Assembly (NCBI RefSeq): GCF_000966285.1
Contig: NZ_KQ031391.1
Location: 3,135,208 to 3,199,207 of the forward strand
Source: Pseudofrankia sp. DC12
GTDB lineage: Bacteria; Actinomycetota; Actinomycetes; Frankiales; Frankiaceae
Length of the DNA: 64,000 nucleotides
Direction: 5' to 3'
Within the stretch, counting starts at the first letter, position 1. Each line of letters starts with the position of its first letter. The position numbers were made by a program, and so were the translations under genes. This document shows positions 27,667 to 35,286 of this stretch, piece after piece. Below the pieces are notes generated by a model, which worked only from the letters and a program-made list of their open reading frames with translations, had not been told where the DNA came from and made no database searches.

Positions 27667-28217
27667 CGTTCGCCGCGCTGCTAGACACGTGCGTCCTGTA
27701 CCCCATGCACCTACGCGACAGCCTGCTCCGCCTCGCGATCGCCGATCTCTACCGCCCGCTGTGGTCACCGCACATCCTGCAGGAACTCCAAGGCGCGCTC
27801 GTCCGCCGAGGATCGGCGTCACCTGACCAGGCCAGCCGGATCATCGGGCTCCTGCGCGAGCACTTCCCCGAGGCGGAAGTACTCGGCTACGAGACGTTGA
27901 TCCCCGCGATGGCCTGCCACGAGAAAGACCGCCACGTCCTCGCGGCCGCCGTCAAGGCGGGCGCAGGACTTCTGGTCACCGACAACATCTCCGACTTCCC
28001 GGCGGCATCGGCCCTACCCCACGGGGTCGAGGTGCTGACGGCCGACCAATTCCTCCTCGAACTTCTCGACACTTCACCACGCACGGTGATCACCGTGCTA
28101 CGCAGGCAGGCCGACGGCTACAAGCGGGATCCCAAGACCCTCGACGGCCTCCTCGCCACCCTGAGCAGATCCGGCCTCGGGAGCTTCGCGAGCGAGGCCC
28201 ACCGACTGATCTTCTAG
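27663..28217 (+). CDS. PIN-domain ribonuclease toxin
   Basis: A 184-residue PIN-domain protein, the toxin of the preceding antitoxin. Acidic residues are placed as expected: LLDTCVLYP (Asp8), LQELQGAL (Glu), CHEKDRHVLAAA (Asp) and LLVTDNISDFP (Asp). It is longer than classic VapC (about 130 residues), with a C-terminal helical tail, matching the PIN_3 group. The start overlaps the antitoxin stop. Target RNA unknown. Confidence 0.86.
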   Translation: MTFAALLDTCVLYPMHLRDSLLRLAIADLYRPLWSPHILQELQGALVRRGSASPDQASRIIGLLREHFPEAEVLGYETLIPAMACHEKDRHVLAAAVKAGAGLLVTDNISDFPAASALPHGVEVLTADQFLLELLDTSPRTVITVLRRQADGYKRDPKTLDGLLATLSRSGLGSFASEAHRLIF

Positions 28218-28345
28218 GAGACAGCTGGCCGAACCGGAGCCGAGCTCAGGTGAAGATCCTTGCCGACCGCGAGCCGGCCGACAGTCCGTAGTCCGCGCAT
28301 CAGGGTGTGGGCCGGCGTGCGTGGAACCCTCGACGCTCCTACCTG

Positions 28346-29977
28346 CTATGACCGCGCCTGGGTCTGATCGCGGCCCGGCGGTAGGGCCAGACGGGCGATG
28401 GCGATCGAGTGGCCGGACGGGCTGGCCTGGGTGGTCAGGGGTTCGTCGGTGTCTGGCATGGTCTGCGGCCTCTGATCAAAGATCACTATGTAGCCTGACG
28501 ACAGGCCCAGGTGGTTCAGGTAGTCGTCGAGCTGGACGATCGCATCTTTGAGCGGGTTGGCCTGCCCGGCGCGGTGGGTCTTCACCTCGAACACCTCGCG
28601 CTGCTCGGCGCGGGTTCCGTCCCCGGCTGTGTAGCGCCAGCGGAGATAGAGGTCAGCGCGGCCGCCGCCGTTGGCGTACTCCCGGAACACGTCGCCGTCG
28701 CCATTGACGGCCCGGTCGAGCCAGGCGAACAGGAACGCGTGCGGGAGGGCCTCCGCATAGGGCCGCCCGTCGCCGAGCATCTTGCCGTGGGTACGCCAGA
28801 ACGCGGCGAGACTGGTCAGCGCGCCCGGAACGTCGAACCGGCCGTCCGGGAGGACGAAGTCGCGCGCCGTGGGAAGCGCCGCCGGGCTGGGGACCACCTG
28901 CTCTGCGAGGGCTCGGGAGATCACCTCCGCGTAGATCGGGTTGGCGATCCGCGGGCCCTCCCCACCGTCTTCGGTGATCAGACCGAGGTCGCGGACGAAG
29001 GACCGGTCGTCGGAGTACTCCAGGTCGACCGGCTCCTGCGAGCCGGCGAGGACCGGCAGGAGGACCCGCTGCACCTCAGGCTCACGCAGCCGGCGCACCA
29101 GCGAGTCCAGATGACTCGGCCGGGCCTGGATGACCCGCTCCCGGGCGGTGTCGACCTGCTCGACCGTGACCGGCTCCGCCGCCGGGATCTTCATCCGGTC
29201 GACGATCTCCGCGGCCAGCGCGTTGACCAGCCAGGGCTGACCGCCAGTCAGCGCAAAGACGTGCGCGACGGCCTCGTCGGTGAAGACACGGCCGGTCTCC
29301 GCGGTGTGCTGGCCATAGAGCTCCCGCACCTCGTCAAGGGTGAAATCCCCGAGCCGCAGCGACTCGACAATGATGTTGAAAGGGCTTGGGCCGCCCGAGC
29401 GTTCCGGATTTCCACCAGAGGCGGTCCTATAGTCACGGACGTCCCGTAGGCCGCAGAGCGCGATCGAAGCCGGGAACGCCCCCGGACGATCTTCGAAGCC
29501 CTCCCGGATCTGGCTCAGCACGGCGACGAGCGTCGCACCCGTAAGCGAGTCGATCTCGTCTAGGAACAGCACGAGTGGCCGCGGGCAGAACTCGGCCCAG
29601 GCCGCGAGCGCACCGCCGAAGAGATCCCCGTCCGGGCCCTCGGGCCACACCGGCGGCCGCAGGTCCGCGGGAAGAGTGAGCCGGGCCTCTCGTCTGGCCT
29701 TCGCCAGGATGGCGCGGGTGGCGCCGCCGATGTCGTCGCCAAAAGCAGCGCCGCTCTGCAAAGAGAGCTTCACGGCCGCGTACTCCCCGCTGGCTGTCAG
29801 TCCGGCCGCGAGCGCGCGCAGGGTCGTCGTCTTCCCGGTCTGCCGCGGGGCGTGCACGAGGAAGTAGTGCTCGCGCGCCACGAGAGCCGGGACCTCGGGC
29901 AACCGCGCCGAAGCCGCGATCATGAAATGTTTCCCCGGAACGCAGGGCCCAGTGATGTTGAACCAGCGCGTCATCAC
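28346..29977 (-). CDS. AAA-like ATPase with nuclease-like C-terminus
   Basis: A 543-residue protein. Its N-terminal STAND/AAA-like ATPase has Walker A APRQTGKTT (about 43-51), Walker B LVLFLDEID (135-142) and a sensor-like LCGLRDVRDY. A winged-helix-like middle follows. The C-terminus has GRADLYLRW and EVFEVKTHR, a possible PD-(D/E)xK nuclease core (D...E-x-K). Proteins of this type are common near conflict genes, but the function is not established. It stands alone on the minus strand; a 40-bp dyad (30010-30049) lies 33 bases before its start. Confidence 0.75.
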   Translation of the reverse strand: MMTRWFNITGPCVPGKHFMIAASARLPEVPALVAREHYFLVHAPRQTGKTTTLRALAAGLTASGEYAAVKLSLQSGAAFGDDIGGATRAILAKARREARLTLPADLRPPVWPEGPDGDLFGGALAAWAEFCPRPLVLFLDEIDSLTGATLVAVLSQIREGFEDRPGAFPASIALCGLRDVRDYRTASGGNPERSGGPSPFNIIVESLRLGDFTLDEVRELYGQHTAETGRVFTDEAVAHVFALTGGQPWLVNALAAEIVDRMKIPAAEPVTVEQVDTARERVIQARPSHLDSLVRRLREPEVQRVLLPVLAGSQEPVDLEYSDDRSFVRDLGLITEDGGEGPRIANPIYAEVISRALAEQVVPSPAALPTARDFVLPDGRFDVPGALTSLAAFWRTHGKMLGDGRPYAEALPHAFLFAWLDRAVNGDGDVFREYANGGGRADLYLRWRYTAGDGTRAEQREVFEVKTHRAGQANPLKDAIVQLDDYLNHLGLSSGYIVIFDQRPQTMPDTDEPLTTQASPSGHSIAIARLALPPGRDQTQARS

Positions 29978-30009
29978 TCACCCGCTTTCTCGCGCAAACG
30001 ACCATGACC

Positions 30010-30049
30010 CGATCACCGCAACTGTACGGCGGTACACACCGGGTGATCG
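30010..30049. promoter_or_regulatory. Nested 40-bp dyad, candidate operator
   Basis: CGATCACC (30010-30017) pairs with GGTGATCG (30042-30049). Inside it TGTAC (30023-30027) pairs with GTACA (30032-30036). Both pairs share the same centre (30029.5), as expected for a site bound by a dimer or tetramer. It lies just upstream of the ATPase start. Confidence 0.6.
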
Positions 30050-30107
30050 ACGGGTCCCGCGCTACGACCCGGCCAGGCCAGGCCCGATACCCTGGGCGCG
30101 CATCCGC

Positions 30108-30180
30108 CCACGGCGGCCATCTCTGGCGATGCTGAAGATCTCAGCCGGGCAGCAGAGTCTTCCGTCACTGCGTCTGCTAT
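30108..30180 (+). repeat. Dispersed element, copy 3
   Basis: Contains CGGCGGCCATCTCTGGCGAT followed by GCTGAAGATCTCAGCCG and CGTCTGCTATGTCCG. It is related to copies at 24493 and 27019 and lies about 105-175 bases before the SGNH gene at 30284. Confidence 0.55.
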
Positions 30181-30283
30181 GTCCGAAACGTACCGCGCGG
30201 ATCTCCAACACGGCGCAGAACGTGGACCCTCGTGGCCGCTACGCGGCGGCCAACCACCGCCAAGACGGTTACGCTCCGAGGTC

Positions 30284-31207
30284 ATGCAGCTGCGTGCGCC
30301 CGTTTCGGCGCGGGCCCGTCGCCTCGTCGTGGTGGGCGTCGTCAGCCTCTTCGCGACCATCGCGACCTTGCTCGCCGCCTGTCAGCCCCCAACGGTGGCG
30401 AACGCCGCCACCGGGTCATCGACCCGTCGGCCGCTGACCAACAACCAGCCGCTGACGATCGTCGCCCTCGGCGACTCGTACTCCTCCGGCGAGGGCAACG
30501 CACCCTTCGACACCGACGCCGCCACCTGTCACCGCGGCGCCAGCGCCTGGCCCAGGCTGCTCGGCCAACAGGCGGCCGGCTCGACGGTGAAGCTGCTCGC
30601 CTGCTCCGGCGCCAAGACCTACGCACTGACGAGCGCCTTCCACGGCCAGCCCGCCCAGATCACAGCCCTGAAGTCGTTGCTGGCCGCTGGGGTCCATCCA
30701 GACGTCGTGACGATCACGATCGGCGGCAACGACGCAAGCTTCGGCCCGACCATCGCCAGCTGCGTGATCTGGCGCTGCTTCTGGACGGGCCACGACAACA
30801 CCAGCGTGGACTTCGTCGAGAACCAACTCCCCGGGCTTTTGCAGACCGCCTACCAGGGCATCAAGACCGCAGCCCCGAACGCCAGGATCCTCGTCGTCGG
30901 ATACCCGGACATCTTCCCGAGCCGCAGCGACAACACCTGCAAATGGATGGCCAGCACCGAACGGACCCAGCTCGTCGGCCTCAACGACGACCTCGACCGA
31001 GTAGCCAAACGGGCCGCCGGGAAGGCCGGCGTCGAGTACGTCTCGACAGCCAACACCCTCAACGGCCATCGCCTGTGCACCACCGACTCCTGGCTCTACC
31101 CGGTCGAACTACTCGGCACGGGCACAACAGCCAGCGCCCACCCCAACGCCCAAGGCGAGCAGGCCATCGCCGACGCCGTCTACGGCTACCTCTTCAAGGG
31201 CAAGTAG
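30284..31207 (+). CDS. SGNH/GDSL-family secreted lipoprotein, copy 2
   Basis: A 307-residue near-duplicate of the gene at 24653, colinear over its whole length. Lipobox LAAC (Cys33), block I GDSYSSGEGN (Ser65), TIGGNDASFG and SAHPNAQGEQAI are all intact, so both copies look functional. Differences are scattered substitutions. Upstream DNA is also duplicated, but the ydcF-like gene that may have followed is now 2.5 kb away, separated by toxin-antitoxin genes. Confidence 0.87.
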   Translation: MQLRAPVSARARRLVVVGVVSLFATIATLLAACQPPTVANAATGSSTRRPLTNNQPLTIVALGDSYSSGEGNAPFDTDAATCHRGASAWPRLLGQQAAGSTVKLLACSGAKTYALTSAFHGQPAQITALKSLLAAGVHPDVVTITIGGNDASFGPTIASCVIWRCFWTGHDNTSVDFVENQLPGLLQTAYQGIKTAAPNARILVVGYPDIFPSRSDNTCKWMASTERTQLVGLNDDLDRVAKRAAGKAGVEYVSTANTLNGHRLCTTDSWLYPVELLGTGTTASAHPNAQGEQAIADAVYGYLFKGK

Positions 31208-31260
31208 CCAGCGGCGACCGACCGTTCGATCTCGCCATCCTCGGCCCGGCCGCGTACCGC

Positions 31261-31668
31261 TCAGCCGACGAGGATCACCTTTACTCCGACCGCGTCATAG
31301 GTTCCGCGCGCGCGTGCATCCCTTGTCGCGAGAGCCAGGCCGTGCTCCCTGGCGGCAAGCGCCACAAGCCCGTCGTACACGGCGCCCCCGGCGACGCCGA
31401 GCTGGCTCAAAGTCGTGTGGACCTTCTGGGCCTGCGGGCCGCTCAGCGTCAGCGGCGCGGCGAACCTGGCGTCGAGCAGGCGCGCCGCGTCCGGCCCGGA
31501 CAACCGCGCGTCGCCCGGCAGTCTGGTGAGTACCGAGTAGGTCTCCGCCAAGGCATGCCCACTGAGTGTGAGCTGCTGACGGCCCCACCAGCGCACCACG
31601 TCGCCGTGATGCTGATGGGAGCGGACGAGGAGAGGGACGGCGACGCTTGTATCGACGGCGATGGTCAC
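31261..31668 (-). CDS. vapC: VapC-type PIN toxin
   Basis: A 135-residue PIN ribonuclease. It begins [13 protein letters not shown] (Asp near position 6), then has [10 protein letters not shown] (Glu), YDGLVALAA (Asp) and LATRDARA (Asp), the usual four acidic residues. The GTG start overlaps the vapB stop (GTGA), giving the normal antitoxin-first order. The first 15 bases of this gene recur beside the duplicated vapB at 33358, where the rest is missing. Confidence 0.9.
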   Translation of the reverse strand: MTIAVDTSVAVPLLVRSHQHHGDVVRWWGRQQLTLSGHALAETYSVLTRLPGDARLSGPDAARLLDARFAAPLTLSGPQAQKVHTTLSQLGVAGGAVYDGLVALAAREHGLALATRDARARGTYDAVGVKVILVG

Positions 31669-31901
31669 TTACGTCCCGCGTCGATGAGGCCGAACAGCAC
31701 GTCGTCGTCGACAGGCGTGTCGCCGGCCGACACGAGCACGCCGTTCTCCTCGACGAGACGGGCGGTCCTGCCGGCCGGCAGGACCTGCACACCGGCCCCG
31801 TAAGGCGAGATGTCGACCTTCGTGCCGGGCAGCAGGCCGAGCGCGTCGCGGATGGACTTGGGCAGCACGATCCGGCCCGCCTGATCCACCACAGCTTCCA
31901 T
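31665..31901 (-). CDS. vapB: VapB antitoxin, AbrB/MazE type
   Basis: A 78-residue swapped-hairpin (SpoVT-AbrB) DNA-binding antitoxin. It has [20 protein letters not shown] followed by [12 protein letters not shown] and an acidic C-terminus that should bind VapC. No ribosome site precedes the ATG. TACCGT (31913-31908, minus) lies six bases before the start codon, so the mRNA is probably leaderless. It is coupled to vapC by GTGA overlap. Confidence 0.9.
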   Translation of the reverse strand: MEAVVDQAGRIVLPKSIRDALGLLPGTKVDISPYGAGVQVLPAGRTARLVEENGVLVSAGDTPVDDDVLFGLIDAGRK

Positions 31902-31907
31902 GGGAAG

Positions 31908-31913
31908 ACGGTA
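31908..31913 (-). promoter_or_regulatory. Candidate -10 for leaderless vapB
   Basis: TACCGT fits TANNNT and sits six bases from the ATG. The same element at the same distance is kept in the second vapB copy although sequence upstream of it differs. Confidence 0.5.
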
Positions 31914-31984
31914 CCATTCCGATCCCAGTCGCGCGGACCGCTAACGGACCAGGCACGCGAGGCCCTCTGTGTGTACGGGTGTCC

Positions 31985-32020
31985 GCCGAGTTCGGCGACT
32001 CGGCCTACCTTGTCGCCTGA
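31985..32020 (+). pseudogene. 3' scrap of a higA-like antitoxin gene
   Basis: Codes AEFGDSAYLVA and a stop, identical in protein to the last residues of the antitoxin ending at 26992. The next bases also resemble the DNA after that gene (TCGC-ATCCCCGA). It is a leftover of a second higBA copy, now directly upstream of the phd/PIN pair. Confidence 0.7.
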
Positions 32021-32077
32021 CGGCCCCGCGCGGACTACCGAGCATCCTCGCGATCCCCGATGTAGGACATGATGTTC

Positions 32078-32083
32078 TACACT
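32078..32083 (+). promoter_or_regulatory. Candidate -10 for leaderless phd
   Basis: TACACT fits TANNNT and ends six bases before GTG 32090. No ribosome site precedes any of the possible starts. Confidence 0.4.
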
Positions 32084-32089
32084 TGCCAC

Positions 32090-32362
32090 GTGGAGAGAGT
32101 CGGCGTGCGGGAACTCAACCAGAACACCAGCCAGGTCGTCGACCGCGTCCGGCGCGGCGAGACGATCGAGATCACCGACCGGGGCCGCCCCGTCGCGCGG
32201 CTGGTGCCCGTCAGCCGTGGCACAGCCGCGCTCGACCGCCTGGTCGCCGAGGGCCGCGCGATCCCGCCCACGGCCGCTGGGCCGATACCCATGCCGCCGA
32301 TCCTGGGCGATGGCTCGGCCAGCGCAGCTCTGATCGCCATGCGCGACGAGGAACGCTGGTGA
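32090..32362 (+). CDS. Phd/YefM-type antitoxin
   Basis: A small antitoxin of 90 residues from GTG 32090; in-frame ATGs at 32069 and 32072 are alternatives. VGVRELNQNTSQVVDRV and GETIEITDRGRPVARLVP are typical of the Phd DNA-binding fold. The C-terminus is Pro- and Ala-rich. Its stop overlaps the GTG of the PIN toxin (GTGA). The start choice rests on the TACACT element six bases upstream and on the conserved domain beginning at VGVREL. Confidence 0.85.
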   Translation: MERVGVRELNQNTSQVVDRVRRGETIEITDRGRPVARLVPVSRGTAALDRLVAEGRAIPPTAAGPIPMPPILGDGSASAALIAMRDEERW

Positions 32363-32784
32363 TCTACCTGGATTCGGCGGCCGTGGTGAAGCTTGTCGTC
32401 GCCGAACCGGAAAGCCCGGCACTCGTCGACTGGCTCAATGCCCGCGAGGACCTGCCGCGGTTTACCTCCGCACTGGCGGAGGTGGAGGTCACGCGCGCGA
32501 TCAGACGAGCGGCCCCGCAGGCGGTGGGACGCGTTCCACGGGTACTGGAGCGGATGTACCGCCTGGAAATCGACGCCAACGTACGCACCGTCGCGGCCGC
32601 TTTCGACGACCCGCTCCTGCGATCTCTCGACGCGATTCACCTGGCCACCGCGCTGCGGCTGGCCGACGAGAACGACACCCCGCTGGACGCGTTCGTCACC
32701 TACGACAAGCGCCTGCTCGAAGCCGCGCGCCGAGCCGACCTCCCGACCGCGTCACCAGACCTTCACTCCGCCACAGGAAGCTGA
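32359..32784 (+). CDS. vapC: VapC-type PIN toxin
   Basis: A 141-residue PIN ribonuclease: IYLDSAAVVKLV (Asp), ALAEVEVTRAIRR (Glu), LDAIHLATAL (Asp) and FVTYDKRLLEAA (Asp). This matches Phd-linked VapC proteins. The GTG start overlaps the antitoxin stop. A hairpin at 32794-32820 probably ends the transcript. Confidence 0.9.
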   Translation: MIYLDSAAVVKLVVAEPESPALVDWLNAREDLPRFTSALAEVEVTRAIRRAAPQAVGRVPRVLERMYRLEIDANVRTVAAAFDDPLLRSLDAIHLATALRLADENDTPLDAFVTYDKRLLEAARRADLPTASPDLHSATGS

Positions 32785-32793
32785 CCCCCTGCC

Positions 32794-32820
32794 AGCCCGA
32801 CGGAGGCCCACCGACGGGCT
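32794..32820. terminator. Terminator-like hairpin after vapC
   Basis: AGCCCG-A-CGG pairs with CCG-A-CGGGCT around a seven-base loop, nine pairs with one A-A mismatch. No T-run follows, which is common in high-GC actinobacteria. Confidence 0.45.
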
Positions 32821-32925
32821 CCAAGCCGAGATGCTCCTACGAGTGGAGATGAGGCGGTAGCGCGCGGCAAGGACGAACCTCCGTGGCTATCTGAGGGCTC
32901 GAACCTCCTGGAAGGGGGACTTGGG

Positions 32926-33234
32926 GTGAAGTACCACACGCTGATCGAGCTGAAGGTGGACGCACCGGTAGCCGTCCTCGACGCGCTCAGCGATCAGCTC
33001 GCGGAAGCTCTCTACGACCTGCATGACGTGATCGACCCTGACCTTGGCGCGACGTTGACCACTGGTCGTCTCGACGTGTCGATGGTCGTCGAGGCCGACA
33101 CTCTTGAGGCTGCCCTGACGAAGGCCGCGACCGCCACACGCGCGGCTGTTCACGCCGTCGGCGCCGCCACCCCTGGCTGGGAAGACCTGATCCGCGAGAT
33201 CGGGGCCGAAGCGAAGGCTCTCACCGACGCCTGA
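32926..33234 (+). CDS. Small conserved-looking hypothetical protein
   Basis: A 102-residue acidic protein of unknown function. The GTG at 32926 follows a GGAAGGGGGA ribosome site. The sequence MKYHTLIELKVDAPVAV starts a strand, then helices rich in Ala and Leu follow, consistent with a small alpha/beta fold such as a ferredoxin-like domain. It lies between toxin-antitoxin genes but has no sign of being one. I do not recognise a family. Confidence 0.6.
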   Translation: MKYHTLIELKVDAPVAVLDALSDQLAEALYDLHDVIDPDLGATLTTGRLDVSMVVEADTLEAALTKAATATRAAVHAVGAATPGWEDLIREIGAEAKALTDA

Positions 33235-33346
33235 TCGGGAGCACGGTGCGCACCAGGCGCGAAACCCTCTGGACCAGCCTGCTCCAGCCCGGAACGGAAC
33301 CCGGCGACGACAAGGAGACCGACGGCCGTGCCGGCTCTGGATCACA

Positions 33347-33607
33347 GACGGCGATGGTCACCTGCGCCCGGCGTCGTCGACGCCGAACAGCACGTCGTCG
33401 TCGACAGGCGGGTCGCCGGCCGACACGAGCACGCCGTCCTCCTCGACGAGACGCGCGGTCCTGCCGGCCGGCAGGACACGCACGCCGGCCCCGTAAGGCG
33501 AGATGTCGACCTTCGTGCCGGGTAGCAGGCCGAGCGCGTCGCGGATGGACTTGGGCAGCACGATCCGGCCCGCCTGATCCACAACAGCTTCCATGGGAAG
33601 ACGGTAC
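33347..33607. repeat. 261-bp duplicated vapB segment, copy B
   Basis: Counterpart of 31654-31914. It retains only the first five codons of vapC before unrelated sequence begins. Confidence 0.85.
33358..33594 (-). CDS. vapB: VapB antitoxin, orphan duplicate
   Basis: A 78-residue AbrB-type antitoxin differing from the protein at 31665 at a handful of positions, mainly in the C-terminal part (for example [11 protein letters not shown] against [11 protein letters not shown]). The vapC gene that should follow is cut after five codons (VTIAV). The ACGGTA/TACCGT -10 and six-base spacing to the ATG are kept, so the gene may still be expressed. It could cross-neutralise the first VapC. Confidence 0.82.
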   Translation of the reverse strand: MEAVVDQAGRIVLPKSIRDALGLLPGTKVDISPYGAGVRVLPAGRTARLVEEDGVLVSAGDPPVDDDVLFGVDDAGRR

Positions 33608-33695
33608 GAGGTTCCTCGCTGTGACCTGGGTCCCGTTGCCTGTCCGGCCTCGTTGCGATGCCGGTTCGCGTAGACCGTGCGTGACATCGTGAGGC

Positions 33696-34307
33696 GTGTC
33701 CCGAACTCTGGTCCGGCTCCCGCGGCAGTTCCGTTCGGTCCCACCCGCGCCGGCCGGCCCCACCATCGTCGACGGACCGGATCGACGCGGCTTCCCGAGC
33801 CGAGCGCTCCGACGCACGGCAGCGGCCCTGGCAGTCCTCTTTCTACTGTTCATCGGCGCGACGCTGGCGATCATCGTCTTCCCACCGACCGACCGGCCAG
33901 CGCCCGCGAATGCGATCTTGATGCTGGGCGGGGACGGCCACCGACGCGACCGCGCACTGGAGCTGGCCCGCGCGGGCTACGCGCCCGTGCTGGTGCTTTC
34001 CACGCCGAACACGCGGGACTGCCCAACCGTCCCGAACGTCAAGGTGATCTGTTTCCGACCGGACCCGTTCACGACCCAGGGCGAGGCCCGAGAGGCCGGC
34101 CGGCTCGCGGCACGGTACGGCTGGACCCGCATGATCTTCGTAACGGACCGCTCGCAGAACGTCCGAGCCAGGCTGCGCATCGACCGCTGCTACCCCGGCA
34201 AGAAGATCATGGTCAGCGTCGACCCGCCCCTCCACGACTGGCCCCGCCTCATCGCCTACCAGTGGAGCGCGATGGTCAAGGCCTTGGTCTGGCAACGAGG
34301 CTGCTGA
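33696..34307 (+). CDS. YdcF/DUF218-like membrane protein
   Basis: A 203-residue protein with a basic N-terminus, one transmembrane helix (AAALAVLFLLFIGATLAIIV, about 42-61) and an extracytoplasmic DUF218-type domain: ILMLGGDGHRRDRALELARAG, VLVLSTPN, QGEAREAGRLAARYG and FVTDRSQNVRARLRI. Family members (YdcF, ElyC, SanA) act in envelope biology, with no firm reaction known. The GTG start is the first with a plausible frame. A fragment of a related gene follows the first SGNH lipoprotein, so the two families probably travelled together. Confidence 0.72.
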   Translation: MSRTLVRLPRQFRSVPPAPAGPTIVDGPDRRGFPSRALRRTAAALAVLFLLFIGATLAIIVFPPTDRPAPANAILMLGGDGHRRDRALELARAGYAPVLVLSTPNTRDCPTVPNVKVICFRPDPFTTQGEAREAGRLAARYGWTRMIFVTDRSQNVRARLRIDRCYPGKKIMVSVDPPLHDWPRLIAYQWSAMVKALVWQRGC

Positions 34308-34312
34308 CCCGG

Positions 34313-34483
34313 ATGCAGCTGAGCCGCCAGCGTCGCGACGCTGCTCTCGTCCCGACCAACCTGTACAAACTCCTCGATCGCGGGAAGATCGCCTGCCACC
34401 GCGTCGGCCGCGACACCGCATCCGTCTACGCGACCTCGCTAACGTCGATCGGCAGCAGATCGTCGGATCACCTACCTGACTGA
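34313..34483 (+). pseudogene. Remnant of an excisionase-type HTH gene
   Basis: A 56-codon frame contains LVPTNLYKLLDRGKIACHRV followed by GRD, which matches the recognition helix and wing of HTH_17 proteins. The first helix is degenerate and the tail diverges. Either a decayed antitoxin/excisionase or a very small protein. Confidence 0.5.
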
Positions 34484-34678
34484 CGCGTTCAGGGGCGCGG
34501 CGGTCACCGGCAGGACGTCCTACCTGCGCCGGGCGCTGGCACCCGCGGCCGGAAGGCTCGATGGCGGTCGAGCAAGCTCCCACGTCGTTATCCACAGGCC
34601 GCAAGATCGCCCGCCGATGTCAGCCACCGCTCGGCTACGCTGCGCAGAAAGATCGGCTTGTCACCGATGGGGGGCGCC

Positions 34679-35005
34679 ATGCGCGAGGACGAGGGCCGCT
34701 ACAGACCCGTGTCCCGGCCGTACGTTCGGCGCTTCGAGTACCGCTACACCGAACACGTCTTCGACAAGATGCAGCTCGTCGACATCTCCCTGAGCGAGTT
34801 CGAACGCCTGCTCGGCGGTGGGGAGGTCATCGAGGAGGCAGCCGGCGGCCCGTTCGTCGTCAAGGAGCTGGTCTTGCTGATCGAATGGCTCCGCCCGCTC
34901 CACGTAGTCGTCGCTCTTGACGAGCGGCGGCGGCGGGAGACACTGGTGACCGTGTACGAACCCTATCCGACCGAGTGGTCGGAGGACTTCCGGAGGAGGC
35001 GGTAG
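34679..35005 (+). CDS. DUF4258-like putative toxin
   Basis: A 108-residue protein with YTEHVFDKMQLVDISLSEFE, then KELVLLIEWLRPLHVVVAL and VTVYEPYPTEWSEDF. This is the layout of DUF4258 proteins, a RelE/MqsR-like fold usually paired with YgiT-type zinc-finger antitoxins, and such a gene follows at once. ATG 34679 has a G-run just upstream; ATG 34667 is an alternative. TACGCT near 34636 is a candidate -10. Toxin activity is inferred from family and pairing. Confidence 0.72.
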   Translation: MREDEGRYRPVSRPYVRRFEYRYTEHVFDKMQLVDISLSEFERLLGGGEVIEEAAGGPFVVKELVLLIEWLRPLHVVVALDERRRRETLVTVYEPYPTEWSEDFRRRR

Positions 35006-35241
35006 TGCGTTGTGATTCGTGCGGAAACGGCGAGATCCGTCTCGGGCGGAAGCCGAAGGTGGTGCAACGGAGCGGCCGAGTGGCTGTGGTGACGGACATC
35101 CCGGTCGAGGAGTGCGCGTCGTGCGGGATGTCGTGGCTGGATGGTCCGGTGGCCCGGCGGGTTGACGACCTGTTCCGCGACATGCTGGCGACCGACGCCG
35201 TGGCGATCCGTCCCTACAGCGACGCCAAGGCGGTCGCCTGA
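35005..35241 (+). CDS. YgiT-type zinc-finger antitoxin
   Basis: A 78-residue protein with two zinc knuckles, CDSCGNG and CASCGMSW, typical of the N-terminal domain of MqsA/YgiT antitoxins. The DNA-binding XRE domain found in full MqsA is absent. GGAGGAGG lies six bases before GTG 35005, which overlaps the upstream TAG by one base. It should neutralise the preceding DUF4258 protein. Confidence 0.8.
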   Translation: MRCDSCGNGEIRLGRKPKVVQRSGRVAVVTDIPVEECASCGMSWLDGPVARRVDDLFRDMLATDAVAIRPYSDAKAVA

Positions 35242-35286
35242 CCGGTCGCCACGGAGCTGCCAGTGACACACAGGTTGGAAGGCGCG

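Larger units (their letters stand above)
29978..30283. other. Gap with operator-like dyad and repeat copy
   Basis: Divergent 306-base region between the ATPase (-) and the second SGNH lipoprotein (+). It holds the 40-bp dyad at 30010-30049, copy 3 of the dispersed element, and DNA resembling the region before the first SGNH gene. No gene is supported. Confidence 0.5.
31654..31914. repeat. 261-bp duplicated vapB segment, copy A
   Basis: Matches 33347-33607 over the same length with few differences and no gaps. It spans the first 15 bases of vapC, all of vapB and 13 bases upstream, ending with the candidate -10. Similarity stops sharply at both edges. Confidence 0.85.

Noticed and set aside
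24653-31207. Composite transposon flanked by the SGNH duplicates
   Set aside because: No transposase, terminal inverted repeats or target-site duplication was seen; a segmental duplication explains the data better.
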